Of a stretch of DNA of 64,000 nt, positions 1-9,094 are shown piece after piece. Positions within the stretch are counted from its first letter, which is position 1; each line of letters starts with the position of its first letter. The notes beneath the pieces are model-generated. The model saw only the letters and a list, made by a program, of their open reading frames with translations. It did no database searches and was not told where the DNA came from. The stretch comes from Nesterenkonia cremea (GTDB lineage Bacteria > Actinomycetota > Actinomycetes > Actinomycetales > Micrococcaceae): the NCBI RefSeq assembly GCF_014642675.1, contig NZ_BMIS01000006.1, forward strand, positions 62,001 through 126,000, written 5' to 3'. The position numbers and the translations under genes are program-made.

Positions 1-109
1 CGCCGCCGGGCTCACAGCGCCTGTCATGCTCGCTGGATAGGCGCCAGCACGCACCCTCCCAGCTCTCACCGGCGGACGTGAATCCCACACAATCCTGAAA
101 GGCAGATCT

Positions 110-1687
110 ATGACTCAGGCCCCACACTCGAAGCGCCCCACCGACGACCAGTACGTCTTGGCCATCGACCAAGGCACCACCTCGACCCGTGCCGTCGTAT
201 TCGATCACGCAGGTCGGGTCATCTCCTCGGGTCAGCGTGAACACCAGCAGATCTTCCCTCAGCCGGGCTGGGTGGAGCACAGCGCCGAGGAGATCCTGCG
301 CAATACCCGGGAAGTCATCGGTCTGGCCCTGGCGGACGCTGATGTGAACCGGCATTCTTTGGCCGCGGTCGGCATCACCAACCAGCGCGAGACCACGGTG
401 GTCTGGGACCGGCATACCGGCAAGCCGGTCTACAATGCGATCGTCTGGCAGGACACCCGCACCCAGGTCATCTGCGATGAGCTCGAAGACTCCCACGGCA
501 GTGCTGCCTTCCGGGAGTCCACCGGTCTGCCGTTGGCCACCTATTTCGCCGGCCCGAAGATCCGTTGGATCCTGGACAACGTCGACGGCGCCCGGGAGCG
601 TGCCGAGAACGGGGACCTGCTCTTCGGGACGATGGACACCTGGGTGATTTGGAACCTCACTGGAGGTGCCGGTTCCCCGGAAGGGGAAGGCCGGGGAGTC
701 CACATCACCGATGTCACCAACGCTTCGCGGACGCTGCTGATGAACATAGACACCCTCGACTGGAACGGCGATCTCGCTGAGGCGATGGGCATTCCGCTGA
801 GCATGCTCCCGCACATCCGCAGCTCCTCGGAAGTGTACGGCTACGGCCGCAGAGAGTCGTTGCTGATCGACACGCCGATCACCGGAATCCTGGGGGATCA
901 GCAGGCTGCGACGTTCGGGCAGGCCTGCTACGAACCCGGACAGGGCAAGAACACCTATGGGACCGGCAACTTCATGCTGATGAACACTGGTGAAGACATC
1001 GTCCGCTCAGAGAACGGACTGCTGACCACTGTGGCCTACCAGCTCGGTGGACAGAAGCCGATCTATGCCCTGGAGGGCTCCATCGCAGTGACCGGCTCGC
1101 TGGTGCAGTGGCTGAGGGACAACCTCGGCCTGATCTCCTCGGCGCAGGAGGTCGAATCCAAGGCCAAGAAGGTCGAAGACAACGGCGGAGCCTATATCGT
1201 CCCGGCCTTCTCCGGGCTCTTCGCACCGCATTGGCGCCCTGATGCCCGTGGTGTGATCGTGGGGCTGACCCGGTATGTCAACCAGAACCACCTCTGCCGG
1301 GCGGCCCTGGAGTCGGTGGCCTACCAGTCGGCCGAAGTGGTCGAGGCGATGGGTGCTGATGCCTCCGATGAGCTCACAGAGCTCAAGGTCGACGGCGGCA
1401 TGGTGGTCAATGAGACGCTGATGCAGTTCCAGGCCGATGTGCTCGGCGTGGATGTGGTCCGGCCCAAGGTCATCGAGACCACAGCGCTCGGCGCAGCATA
1501 TGCGGCCGGGCTCGCTGTCGGCTTCTGGGAGTCCACCGAGGAGGTCGCAGCCAACTGGGCCGAGGACACCCGCTGGAGCCCACAGATCGAGGCCGCGGCC
1601 CGGGAGCAGCTGCTGCACCAGTGGTCCAAAGCGGTGGAGAAGTCCTTCGACTGGGTCGATCAGGACGTCGCCCAGCCTGGCCGGTAA
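110..1687 (+). CDS. glpK: glycerol kinase
   Basis: Phosphorylates glycerol to sn-glycerol 3-phosphate with ATP in the cytoplasm, the entry step of glycerol use. The 525 residues cover a complete FGGY-family kinase. The N-terminal phosphate-binding stretch [13 protein letters not shown] lies at about 20-32, a GDQQAA segment and YGTGNFML follow in the middle, and the C-terminal motif around [18 protein letters not shown] is intact. A GAAAGG ribosome site lies 7 bases before the ATG. Its usual partners (glpF, glpD) would lie to the left, outside the window. Identity is secure from the sequence; regulation is not visible here. Confidence 0.97.
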   Translation: MTQAPHSKRPTDDQYVLAIDQGTTSTRAVVFDHAGRVISSGQREHQQIFPQPGWVEHSAEEILRNTREVIGLALADADVNRHSLAAVGITNQRETTVVWDRHTGKPVYNAIVWQDTRTQVICDELEDSHGSAAFRESTGLPLATYFAGPKIRWILDNVDGARERAENGDLLFGTMDTWVIWNLTGGAGSPEGEGRGVHITDVTNASRTLLMNIDTLDWNGDLAEAMGIPLSMLPHIRSSSEVYGYGRRESLLIDTPITGILGDQQAATFGQACYEPGQGKNTYGTGNFMLMNTGEDIVRSENGLLTTVAYQLGGQKPIYALEGSIAVTGSLVQWLRDNLGLISSAQEVESKAKKVEDNGGAYIVPAFSGLFAPHWRPDARGVIVGLTRYVNQNHLCRAALESVAYQSAEVVEAMGADASDELTELKVDGGMVVNETLMQFQADVLGVDVVRPKVIETTALGAAYAAGLAVGFWESTEEVAANWAEDTRWSPQIEAAAREQLLHQWSKAVEKSFDWVDQDVAQPGR

Positions 1688-1698
1688 TATGACCAGCG

Positions 1699-2025
1699 AT
1701 GAACACTGCGCCCAACCAGCCTCCGCGGTTCGACCCGTGGACCAACGGAACGCCGGCCTATCGCCGCACGTTGGTGACCGGGATGGCCTGTACCTTCGGC
1801 GGCGTGATCCTGCTGGTGCTCGCTGCGATCAGCGGCGGGTCGGCTGAGGGGACGCTGCGGACCTTCGGGATCCTGCTGGTCGGCGTCGGGATCTTCAGCC
1901 ACCTGATCTCCATCCTGCTGCGCCGCCGTCAGGCCAAGGAGATCATCCAGGCCCACCGTGAACGTCAGCAGGCCCAGCGGGCCAAGGGCACGGGCGCGAA
2001 CAAATCCAAGAAGAAGGGCTCCTGA
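1699..2025 (+). CDS. small two-TM membrane protein, unknown function
   Basis: 108 residues of unknown function. Two hydrophobic segments are visible at about 25-46 and 53-75, followed by a strongly basic tail (RRRQAKE through KSKKKGS) that should stay in the cytoplasm. It starts 11 bases after the glpK stop and ends 2 bases before the next start, so it is probably co-transcribed with the dehydratase pair and murB. I do not recognise a named family. Confidence 0.75.
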   Translation: MNTAPNQPPRFDPWTNGTPAYRRTLVTGMACTFGGVILLVLAAISGGSAEGTLRTFGILLVGVGIFSHLISILLRRRQAKEIIQAHRERQQAQRAKGTGANKSKKKGS

Positions 2026-2027
2026 GC

Positions 2028-2495
2028 ATGAGCGTGAACACTGCACGGGAGGGTCACCAGTACCCACCCGCAGAGCCGTACCAGGTCAGCCGCGAGGCTG
2101 TCCGCGAGTTCGCCGTCGCGGTGAAGGCGGAGCATCGGGCCCACTATGAGGTCGATGCCGCCGAGCTCCTGGGCCACCGCGACCTGGTGGCACCGCCGAG
2201 CTTCGCCGTCGTCGTCGCCCAGCGGGCTGAGGCCGCGGCCATCGAGGACCCGGAGCTGGGTGTGGACTTCAGCCGCGTGGTCCACGCCGATGAGCGCTTC
2301 TCCCACCACAGCCCCATCCTGGCCGGCGACACCCTGCACGCCCAGGTCACCGTGGACCGCATCCGTGTGATGGGCGCGGGCGCCATGGTCACCACCAAGG
2401 TGGAGATCACGACGCCGGAGGGTGATCTGCGTTCCACGGTCACCTCCAGCCTGCTGGTCCGTGCCGATGAGGAGAATGAGGAGGCCGCCGCGTGA
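2028..2495 (+). CDS. UPF0336/FAS1-like dehydratase-domain protein (HadA-like)
   Basis: 155 residues matching the N-terminal MaoC-like dehydratase half known as UPF0336 or FAS1-like dehydratase. In mycobacteria the related HadA pairs with HadB to form the (3R)-hydroxyacyl-ACP dehydratase of fatty-acid elongation. The stretch HHSPILAGDTLHAQVTVDRI is typical of the hot-dog fold; the catalytic Asp/His pair is expected in the partner. The stop overlaps the next start by 4 bases, supporting a translated heterodimer. The exact substrate in this organism is not shown by the sequence. Confidence 0.85.
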   Translation: MSVNTAREGHQYPPAEPYQVSREAVREFAVAVKAEHRAHYEVDAAELLGHRDLVAPPSFAVVVAQRAEAAAIEDPELGVDFSRVVHADERFSHHSPILAGDTLHAQVTVDRIRVMGAGAMVTTKVEITTPEGDLRSTVTSSLLVRADEENEEAAA

Positions 2496-2992
2496 GCGAC
2501 CAGAGCACCAGCTCCCCAAGCACCCCTGACATCGACACCCTGGAGAAGGGCCAAGAGATCGGCTCCCGCGAGATCACCTTCTCGCGCGCTGATCTGATCG
2601 CCTATGCCGCCGCCTCGGGCGACCACAACCCGATCCACTGGAACGAGCGCTTCGCCCGCGAGGTCGGCTTGGACGGCGTGATCGCCCACGGCATGCTCAC
2701 CATGGGTTCGGCCGTGGACCTGGTCAGCAGCTGGGCCGGGGATCCGGGTGCAGTGCTGGACTACCAGGCCCGCTTCACCAAGCCGGTCCCGGTTCCCGAC
2801 GCCGAGCAGGGCGGTCCGGACACCCCCACGGCCACGCTGCGGATCAGCGGGAAGATCGGCGCGGTGGACGCTGAGGCCGGCACCGCACGGGTCGACCTGA
2901 GCGTGGAGCTGCTGCCGCAGGAGCCCGAGACCGAGGACGCCAAGCCGCAGAAGGTGCTGGCGAAGTCTCAGGCTGTGGTGAAGCTCGCCTGA
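2492..2992 (+). CDS. MaoC-family (R)-hydratase/dehydratase (HadB-like)
   Basis: 166-residue hot-dog protein carrying the hydratase-2 motif YAAASGDHNPIHW with Asp44 and His49 as the probable catalytic pair, followed by GVIAHGML. It should be the active subunit of the dehydratase formed with the upstream protein. The GTG start sits inside the end of the upstream gene (4-base overlap), and its stop overlaps the murB ATG by one base. The C-terminal tail is rich in E and K. Dehydration of 3-hydroxyacyl-ACP is inferred from the family. Confidence 0.88.
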   Translation: MSDQSTSSPSTPDIDTLEKGQEIGSREITFSRADLIAYAAASGDHNPIHWNERFAREVGLDGVIAHGMLTMGSAVDLVSSWAGDPGAVLDYQARFTKPVPVPDAEQGGPDTPTATLRISGKIGAVDAEAGTARVDLSVELLPQEPETEDAKPQKVLAKSQAVVKLA

Positions 2993-4098
2993 TGACTGAA
3001 TTCGCCGAGAACACCACGGCACGGGTCGGTGGCTCCGCGGGGGAGTGGATCATCGCCCGCACCGAGGAGGAGGCGCTGGCCGTCCTGCAGCAGCACCCGC
3101 TGCCCACGCAGGAGCAGCGGGCCGCCGGACAGGACAGCCTGCTGGTCCTCGGCGGAGGATCCAATCTGCTGGTCTCCGACGCCGGCTTCGGCGGCACCGT
3201 GCTGCAGCTGGCCTTCACCGGCATCTCCGCCGAGCTCTCCCCAGACACCGCCGTGGTGACCGTGGCCGCCGGAGCCAACTGGGACCGGACGGTGGCGTGG
3301 ACCGTGGACCACGGCTGCTCCGGCCTGGAGGCGCTCTCCGGGATCCCCGGTTCGGCGGGGGCCACGCCGGTGCAGAACGTGGGTGCCTATGGCGCCGACG
3401 TCTCCCAGACGCTGCTCGACATCCGGGCCTGGGACCGGGCCGCCGGCGAGCTGATCACCCTGGAGGCCGAGCAGCTGGAGTTCGGCTACCGGAATTCGCT
3501 GCTCAAGCGCACCACGCTCAGCGGTTCGCCGCGCTATGTGGTGCTCTCGGTGCGCTTCGCCCTGGAGCACCGCGGGGAGGAGACCCTCTCGGCACCGGTG
3601 CGCTACGGCGAGCTGGCCCGTTCCCTGGGCCTGGAGGCCAACGCGGCCGAGGACGAGCGCCGCGCCCCGCTGCAGGACGTCCGGGCAAAGGTCCTGGCGC
3701 TGCGCGCGGGCAAGGGCATGGTCCTCGACGACGCCGACCCGGACACCTATTCCACCGGCTCCTTCTTCACCAACCCGATCGTCCCGGCCTCTGCCGCGGC
3801 CGGACTGCCCGAGGGCGCCCCGCGGTTCCCCGCCGGGCAGGGCGAGTCCGGTGAGGAGCTGGTGAAGCTCTCGGCAGCCTGGCTGATCGACCAGTCCGGC
3901 TGCGCGAAGGGCTTCGGTGCTGAGCTGACCGGGGGCCGGGCCTCGCTGTCCACCAAACACACTCTGGCGGTGACCAACCGCGGCACGGCCTCGGCCGAGG
4001 ACCTGCTGACGGTGGCCCGCGCCGCGCGCGACGCGGTGAAGGAACGGTTCGGCGTCGAGCTCCGCCCGGAGCCGGTGCTGCTGGGATGCACCCTTTAG
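2992..4098 (+). CDS. murB: UDP-N-acetylenolpyruvoylglucosamine reductase
   Basis: Reduces UDP-GlcNAc-enolpyruvate to UDP-MurNAc with NADPH and FAD, the second committed step of peptidoglycan synthesis. The FAD-binding stretches VLGGGSNLLVSD (52-63) and SGIPGSAGATPVQNVGAYG (116-134) are present. FGYRNS supplies Arg167, Ser257 of GSFFTNP is the proton donor, and the final Glu is in RPEPVLLG. At 368 residues it is a little longer than the usual type I enzyme. The ATG overlaps the previous stop by one base. Confidence 0.96.
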   Translation: MTEFAENTTARVGGSAGEWIIARTEEEALAVLQQHPLPTQEQRAAGQDSLLVLGGGSNLLVSDAGFGGTVLQLAFTGISAELSPDTAVVTVAAGANWDRTVAWTVDHGCSGLEALSGIPGSAGATPVQNVGAYGADVSQTLLDIRAWDRAAGELITLEAEQLEFGYRNSLLKRTTLSGSPRYVVLSVRFALEHRGEETLSAPVRYGELARSLGLEANAAEDERRAPLQDVRAKVLALRAGKGMVLDDADPDTYSTGSFFTNPIVPASAAAGLPEGAPRFPAGQGESGEELVKLSAAWLIDQSGCAKGFGAELTGGRASLSTKHTLAVTNRGTASAEDLLTVARAARDAVKERFGVELRPEPVLLGCTL

Positions 4099-4163
4099 CG
4101 TCTTGCCGGCCTGATCTGAAGAGCTGCGGCGACCTCATGCAACGATCTCGGAAGGACTGTCAT

Positions 4164-5201
4164 ATGCCTGTCGCGGATGTCCGCCTGGGCAGCGGCGACC
4201 ACGCCCTGAACGTGACCTCCATCGGCTATGGGGCGATGTCCATCGCCGGCGCCTACGGGAGCATGGCCGAGGACGCCGCCATCGATCTGCTCCATCACGT
4301 GGAGGAGCGCGGTGTGAACTTCATCGACACCGCCAACATCTATGGCGACGGGGTCAGCGAGCAGGTGGTGGGGAAGTTCCTCGACGGGCGCCGCCACGAC
4401 TTCGTGCTGGCCACCAAGGTGGGGATCGAGAAGGGCGGTGGCGTCGGACAGCGCCGCCCCCGGGGCGATGCCGCCTATATCCGTGAGCAGATCGACCTGA
4501 GCCTGAAGCGGCTGGGCACCGACTATGTGGACCTCTACTACCTGCACCGGGTGGACCCGGAGGTGCCCATCGAGGAGAGCGCCGGGGCGCTGAGCGAGCT
4601 GGTCGAGGCAGGCAAGGTCCGCGCCATCGGGCTCTCCGAGGCCACCGGCGAGGAGATCCGTCGCGCCCACGCCGTGCACCCGGTGACCGCGGTGCAGTCC
4701 GAATGGAGCATCTTCTCCCGGGACGTGGAGACCTATGTGCTGCCCACCTGCGCGGAGCTGGGGGTCGGGTTTGTGCCTTACTCCCCGGTGGGCCGCGGGC
4801 TGATCACTGATCACTTCACCCCGGATGCGCTGGGTGAGGGCGATGGCCGGCATAACTTCCCCTGGTTCCAGGCGGAGAACCTGCCGCTGAACCAGGAGCT
4901 GGCCGAGCAGGTGCTTGCTGAGGCGGCCGCGCTGGACGTCCCCGCGGCGGGGCTGGCGCTGGCCTGGCTCTTCGCCAAGGCCCACGGCCTGGGCGTGGAG
5001 ATCTCCCCTATCCCGGGCACCCGCTATGCCGAGCACTGGGACGAGCTGCAGGCCGGGCTGGGCGCCGGAGGGGCCGGCGTCGAGCTCGATGCCGGCGTCA
5101 TCGCGCGCCTGGACGCCCTGGCCGAGCAGGTCCGGGGTGAGCGCAGCTTCAAGGTGGACTGGGTCTCCGGCGGCCGCGAGGGGCTCATCCCGCGCAGCTG
5201 A
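4164..5201 (+). CDS. aldo/keto reductase
   Basis: 345-residue (alpha/beta)8 NADPH-dependent aldo/keto reductase. The tetrad Asp55, Tyr60, Lys85 and His128 is recognisable in FIDTANIYGDG, LATKVG and YYLHRVD. The reading frame is open from 4086, but the ATG at 4164 is preferred: a GGAAGGA site precedes it and the protein then begins just before the first beta strands. The sequence resembles the AKR13-like group (IGLSEATGEEIRRAHAVHPVTAVQSEWSIF). The substrate cannot be read from the sequence. It stands alone, followed by a strong hairpin. Confidence 0.88.
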   Translation: MPVADVRLGSGDHALNVTSIGYGAMSIAGAYGSMAEDAAIDLLHHVEERGVNFIDTANIYGDGVSEQVVGKFLDGRRHDFVLATKVGIEKGGGVGQRRPRGDAAYIREQIDLSLKRLGTDYVDLYYLHRVDPEVPIEESAGALSELVEAGKVRAIGLSEATGEEIRRAHAVHPVTAVQSEWSIFSRDVETYVLPTCAELGVGFVPYSPVGRGLITDHFTPDALGEGDGRHNFPWFQAENLPLNQELAEQVLAEAAALDVPAAGLALAWLFAKAHGLGVEISPIPGTRYAEHWDELQAGLGAGGAGVELDAGVIARLDALAEQVRGERSFKVDWVSGGREGLIPRS

Positions 5202-5299
5202 GGGCGCGGCCCTCTCTGGTCAGTGCTGGTGCCGGCGCTCCTCGGACGGGGCGGATTTTCTGATGACCTCCGTCTCTGCTGAGTCTATGGCGGTTGCAG

Positions 5300-5336
5300 A
5301 AGGTCCCGGCACCCCTGGATGGGATGCCGGGACCTT
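5300..5336 (+). terminator. 12-bp perfect hairpin after the aldo/keto reductase
   Basis: AAGGTCCCGGCA at 5300-5311 pairs perfectly with TGCCGGGACCTT at 5325-5336. It lies between the convergent aldo/keto reductase gene and the symporter partner gene and could terminate transcription from both sides. There is no long T-tract. Confidence 0.7.
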
Positions 5337-5368
5337 ATGGCCTCACCCAGCGGCTCAGCGCCGGGAAG

Positions 5369-5500
5369 TCAGAGCAGCGTGCGGCCCTCGCGGCGGGCCT
5401 CGCGCCAGTCCGCGACGAATCCCTTGACGAGCAGTGACATCACGGCCAGCACGATGACCGGCCACACCAGCACATAGAGCGTCAGCAGAATGGTCTCCAC
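5369..5500 (-). CDS. putative transporter small subunit, 43 residues
   Basis: A short gene reading VETILLTLYVLVWPVIVLAV at its N-terminus: one hydrophobic helix, then a charged tail DWREARREGRTLL. The GTG start lies 5 bases after the symporter stop, and the symporter's last codons supply a GAGAGGAG ribosome site, so translation should be coupled. Small one-helix proteins of this look are known next to actinobacterial sodium:solute symporters (putative transporter small subunit). Position, size and composition all fit that role. Function is by association. Confidence 0.72.
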   Translation of the reverse strand: METILLTLYVLVWPVIVLAVMSLLVKGFVADWREARREGRTLL

Positions 5501-5505
5501 GTCGT

Positions 5506-7215
5506 TCAGCTCCTCTCTGCGGTCTCGCGGTCGTCGGCATCGGCGTCATCCGGTGCATCCTGATCCGTCTCAGACCGGCGTTCGTCGAAGTCTCCGACCC
5601 GCCGACTGATCACGGAGAAGTCGAAGCTGGCGCCGCTGCGCACGGACATGCCGATGCACACCAGGGTGCTCACGGCGTAGGCCACCAGGGAGGCGCTCAG
5701 GACGGTGTACTCGTGCATCCAGCCGAAGGTCAGCGGCAGGCTGATCACCGTGGCCAGCACACCGGTGACCTGTCCTGCCCGGAGACCGAAGAAGCCGAAG
5801 GCCATGAGCCCCAGGATCACGCCGATGCCCACCGCGTTGAGCAGGTCGACCATCACAGCGAAGAAGGCAGTCTCCATCGGCAGCCAGTCGAAGCGCACCG
5901 GCAGGAAGACCGCCAGGGCGGTCAGCACTGCGGTGACGAAGGCCCGGTTGGTGACCTTCTGCCAGTAGAAGCTGGCGATCACCGGGAACACGAGTGCACC
6001 CCAGAGGGCGCCGACGAGGACCAGCATGTCCAGGATGTCGAGCTGCAGGCCGGCGACGATCACCGCCGCAGCGGTGGCCAGCACCATGGTCATGCGTCCG
6101 ACGAACAGCATCGTCTGAGGGTTGGCCCGGCCGCGCTTCGCGATGTTCTGTCCGTAGATGTCGGCCATGACGATCGAGGACAGCGCGGACAGGTCCGAGT
6201 CCGCAGTCGAGGAGAGCGCACCGATGATGATGATCAGGAACAGTGCGATCAGTGCGGTCGGCAGGTACTCGGCCGCCATCTGCGGCACCAGGTTGTTGCT
6301 GTCGCCGCCGGCCGGCTCCACACCGAGGTACAGGGCCAGGACTCCGAGCATCCCGACGCCGATGACCATCGCTCCGTAGCCCACAGTGGCTGTCACGAAG
6401 GTCTTCTTGATCAGGTCCTCCCGCACGGCGAAGAGGCGCTGCGCGATGGTCTGGTTGCCGATCGCATAGGCCAGGACGGCGGCGATGTAGGGCGCACCTT
6501 GGTTGAGGAAGGCCTCGGAGGAGAAGAAGTTGCCCTGCTCCGGGCTGAGGTTGGCCGATCCGGATTCGAAAGCTTCAGGGAAGCCGGCGGCGAAGAAGAT
6601 GATGGGGATGATGATTCCCACCAGAAGGAGCATCGCCAGCACCTGCATGACGTCGGTCAGGGCTGAGGCGCGGAAGCCGGACCAGAAGGTGTAGAGCAGC
6701 ACGCCTGTGGCCACGGCGATGACGCCGTGGACGAAGCTCAGCGGGGAGAACATGGCGATCAGGGCGCCGCCGGCCACGAAGTTCGTCATCAGGCTCATGA
6801 TGCTTCCGACCACGTTGGAGCCGGCGAGCAGCAGTTGGCTGGAGCTGCCGTGCCGTGCGCGCATGATCTCTGCCAGTGTGTGAGCCCGCGGGGCGATCTG
6901 TCGGATGCGCCGGCCGAACGGGTAGATGAACAGGATCATCAGGGCGCCCCAGAGGCCGTAGTGGATGGGGCCGGAGATCCCGTAGTTGTAGCCGGAGGTG
7001 GCTGATGCGTAGAGCGACGACGCCCAGATCCACGTGGCAGTCATACTTGCGGCTGCCACGCCGAAACCGACTTTGTTGCCCGCGGTCATATAGGCGTCCG
7101 CGTTCTCCTTCTTGCGGCGGATCCTCAGCGCCACATAGAGCGTGATCCCGTAGAAGAGGATCAGAAGCACGACGACGGTAGCCGTGCTGAGGATGGGTGA
7201 ACCGGAGTCCTCCAT
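5506..7215 (-). CDS. sodium:solute symporter (SSS family, DUR3-like)
   Basis: 569-residue integral membrane protein with about 13-14 hydrophobic segments and a charged C-terminal tail. The segment ASMTATWIWASSLYASATSG and the stretch GALSSTADSDLSALSSIVMADIYG are typical of the SSS family, which couples solute uptake to Na+ or H+. The overall pattern is nearer to the urea transporter DUR3 branch than to proline or acetate carriers, but the substrate is not certain. AAGGAAGG precedes the ATG closely. It heads a two-gene unit with the small subunit. Confidence 0.87.
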   Translation of the reverse strand: MEDSGSPILSTATVVVLLILFYGITLYVALRIRRKKENADAYMTAGNKVGFGVAAASMTATWIWASSLYASATSGYNYGISGPIHYGLWGALMILFIYPFGRRIRQIAPRAHTLAEIMRARHGSSSQLLLAGSNVVGSIMSLMTNFVAGGALIAMFSPLSFVHGVIAVATGVLLYTFWSGFRASALTDVMQVLAMLLLVGIIIPIIFFAAGFPEAFESGSANLSPEQGNFFSSEAFLNQGAPYIAAVLAYAIGNQTIAQRLFAVREDLIKKTFVTATVGYGAMVIGVGMLGVLALYLGVEPAGGDSNNLVPQMAAEYLPTALIALFLIIIIGALSSTADSDLSALSSIVMADIYGQNIAKRGRANPQTMLFVGRMTMVLATAAAVIVAGLQLDILDMLVLVGALWGALVFPVIASFYWQKVTNRAFVTAVLTALAVFLPVRFDWLPMETAFFAVMVDLLNAVGIGVILGLMAFGFFGLRAGQVTGVLATVISLPLTFGWMHEYTVLSASLVAYAVSTLVCIGMSVRSGASFDFSVISRRVGDFDERRSETDQDAPDDADADDRETAERS

Positions 7216-7417
7216 ACCTTCCTTTCGTCATACCCTGCGGTGTGTGGTGAACCAGTGTGTCCAGTGTCTGTCCAGCCAGTTCCGACTGATTCGTCAGTTC
7301 TGGGCCGTTGGGCATCATAGGGACTGGTTCTGTGCAGGGTGGGCCGGTTCAGAAGGTCAGAAGGGGTGTTCGGGGCCTCGGCTGGAGTTGCTCCTCCTCA
7401 GGTGCCCCAAGGTATGC

Positions 7418-7459
7418 AGAAGGCCCCGGTGCTCAGTTCAGAGCGCCGGGGCCTTCTGT
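7418..7459 (-). terminator. asd transcript terminator hairpin
   Basis: CAGAAGGCCCCGG and CCGGGGCCTTCTG form a long GC-rich stem with AGCG/TGCT extensions toward the loop. It lies about 55 bases downstream of the asd stop and before the symporter promoter region. Confidence 0.75.
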
Positions 7460-7512
7460 GGTCCTGTGGGATATGCCACAGGAATCTCTCGTCGTGGAGG
7501 CGGGAGAGCGCC

Positions 7513-8676
7513 TCAGAGCTTGCCGACGGCGATCAGCAGCATGCGGCGCAGCGGCTCGGCCGCGCCCCACAGCAGCTGGTCGCCCACGGTGAATGCGGAG
7601 ATGTACTCCGGGCCCATCTCGAGCGTGCGGATGCGGCCCACCGGGATGTCCAGGGAGCCGGTGGCGGCCACGGGAGTCAGCTGCTCCATAGTGGCCTCCT
7701 TCTCGTTGGGCACCAGCTGGGCCCAGTCGGTGCCCTTGGCGACGATGTCCTCGATCTCGCTGACCGGGATGTCCTCGCGCAGCTTCAGCGTCAGCGCCTG
7801 GGAGTGGGAGCGCAGGGCACCCACGCGCACGCAGAGCGAGTCGAAGGGCACTGCGTCCCCGCGGCGGTCCACGCCGGGGGCCAGGTTGTCGCCGCGGCCG
7901 AGGATCTTATTGGTCTCGACGCCGGCCTTCCACTCCTCCTTGGCCACGCCGTTGCCGAGGTCGGCGTCGATCCACGGGATCAGCGACCCGGCCAGCGGCA
8001 CGCCGAACTGGGAGGCGTCCAGGCCCTCACGCTGGGTCTGGAGCACCTTGCGGTCGATGTCGAGGATGGCTGACGCCGGATCGGCCAGCTCGGTGCCCAC
8101 GGCGGAGCTCAGGTCGCCGAACTGGTTCAGCAGCTCGCGCATGTGCTTCGCGCCGCCGCCGGAGGCCGCCTGGTAGGTCATGGCGGTGCCCCACTCGACC
8201 AGGTCCTGCTTGAACAGGCCGCCCAGGCCCATGAGCATGCAGGAGACGGTGCAGTTGCCGCCCACGAACTCCTTGACCCCGGCTGCCAGGCCGGCGTCGA
8301 TGACGTCGCGGTTGATGGGGTCCAGGGTGATGATGGAGGTGTCCTCCATGCGCAGCGTGGAGGCTGCGTCGATCCAGATGCCGTCCCAGCCGGCCTCGCG
8401 CAGCTTGGGGTAGACGGCCTTGGTGTAGTCGCCGCCCTGTGCGGTGACGATGATCGGGAGCTTCTTCAGCGTCTCGATGTCATAGGCGTCCTGGAGGCTG
8501 GTCTCCTCGGCCTCCACGCCGTCGAAGGTCGGGGCGGGGCCGCCGGCGTTCGAGGTGGAGAAGAACACCGGGTTGATGTGGGCGAAGTCGCCTTCGTCGA
8601 GCATGCGCTGGACCAGCACGGAGCCGACCATGCCGCGCCAGCCGATGAGGCCTACGGAAGAAACGGTGGAAGTCAT
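7513..8676 (-). CDS. asd: aspartate-semialdehyde dehydrogenase
   Basis: NADPH-dependent conversion of aspartyl phosphate to aspartate semialdehyde, the branch point to lysine/diaminopimelate, threonine and methionine. The 387 residues begin with [17 protein letters not shown], the nucleotide-binding motif of the gammaproteobacterial-type enzyme. Cys142 in [11 protein letters not shown] is the nucleophile, and [12 protein letters not shown] carries the conserved His. It is longer than the roughly 345-residue form usual in many actinobacteria. It is a single-gene unit, not beside lysC. The ATG at 8676 fits the family start. Confidence 0.95.
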   Translation of the reverse strand: MTSTVSSVGLIGWRGMVGSVLVQRMLDEGDFAHINPVFFSTSNAGGPAPTFDGVEAEETSLQDAYDIETLKKLPIIVTAQGGDYTKAVYPKLREAGWDGIWIDAASTLRMEDTSIITLDPINRDVIDAGLAAGVKEFVGGNCTVSCMLMGLGGLFKQDLVEWGTAMTYQAASGGGAKHMRELLNQFGDLSSAVGTELADPASAILDIDRKVLQTQREGLDASQFGVPLAGSLIPWIDADLGNGVAKEEWKAGVETNKILGRGDNLAPGVDRRGDAVPFDSLCVRVGALRSHSQALTLKLREDIPVSEIEDIVAKGTDWAQLVPNEKEATMEQLTPVAATGSLDIPVGRIRTLEMGPEYISAFTVGDQLLWGAAEPLRRMLLIAVGKL

Positions 8677-8794
8677 GCTCTCCAGCGTATCGAAAAAGCG
8701 CAGCCGCCCGTTCTTGGAGTTGACAGTTCAGCCCGGCCTCGATCAGCCGCTCAGCTCGTCCCCGCTCAAGAGGCCAGGTCAACCCGACGCCGGA

Positions 8795-9094
8795 TCAGGA
8801 CTCGCGCTCTTCGCGCTCCTCGCGGGTCTGGCGCTCCACCACGCGGGTGTCCCGGTTCAGGATCTTTGTGCGGCGGAAATGGGTCCACAGCCCGGCGACC
8901 ACCCAGGCCTGCAGGATCACGGCCAGGAAGATCAGCCCCGGCACCAGCCGGTCGTTGAGGATGAGCACCAGGCCCATCACAGCGGTGATCAGTGCGAGCA
9001 CGGGAAAGACCACATAGGCGGCCAGGCCCAGCACCACGGCGTTGGCGAATCCCGCCTGGGCGGCGTCGTGCTGGAGTTCCGGCTTGTCAGTCAT
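8795..9094 (-). CDS. small two-TM membrane protein, unknown function
   Basis: 99 residues with two hydrophobic segments at about 19-40 and 46-68 and a very charged tail (RRTKILNRDTRVVERQTREEREERES). Its ATG overlaps the dihydrofolate reductase stop by 4 bases, so the two are translationally coupled. I see no catalytic motif and do not assign a function. The pairing with dfrA is probably an operon convenience. Confidence 0.78.
   Translation of the reverse strand: MTDKPELQHDAAQAGFANAVVLGLAAYVVFPVLALITAVMGLVLILNDRLVPGLIFLAVILQAWVVAGLWTHFRRTKILNRDTRVVERQTREEREERES

Noticed and set aside
2-40. Frame ending AAGLTAPVMLAG before glpK, possibly the end of glpF
   Set aside because: Only 12 codons are visible and no GlpF motif is included, so the identity cannot be supported.
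5355-5558. 67-codon minus-strand frame overlapping the symporter end
   Set aside because: Arg/Gly/Ala-rich and out of frame with the 43-residue helix peptide, which has a proper ribosome site and membrane segment.
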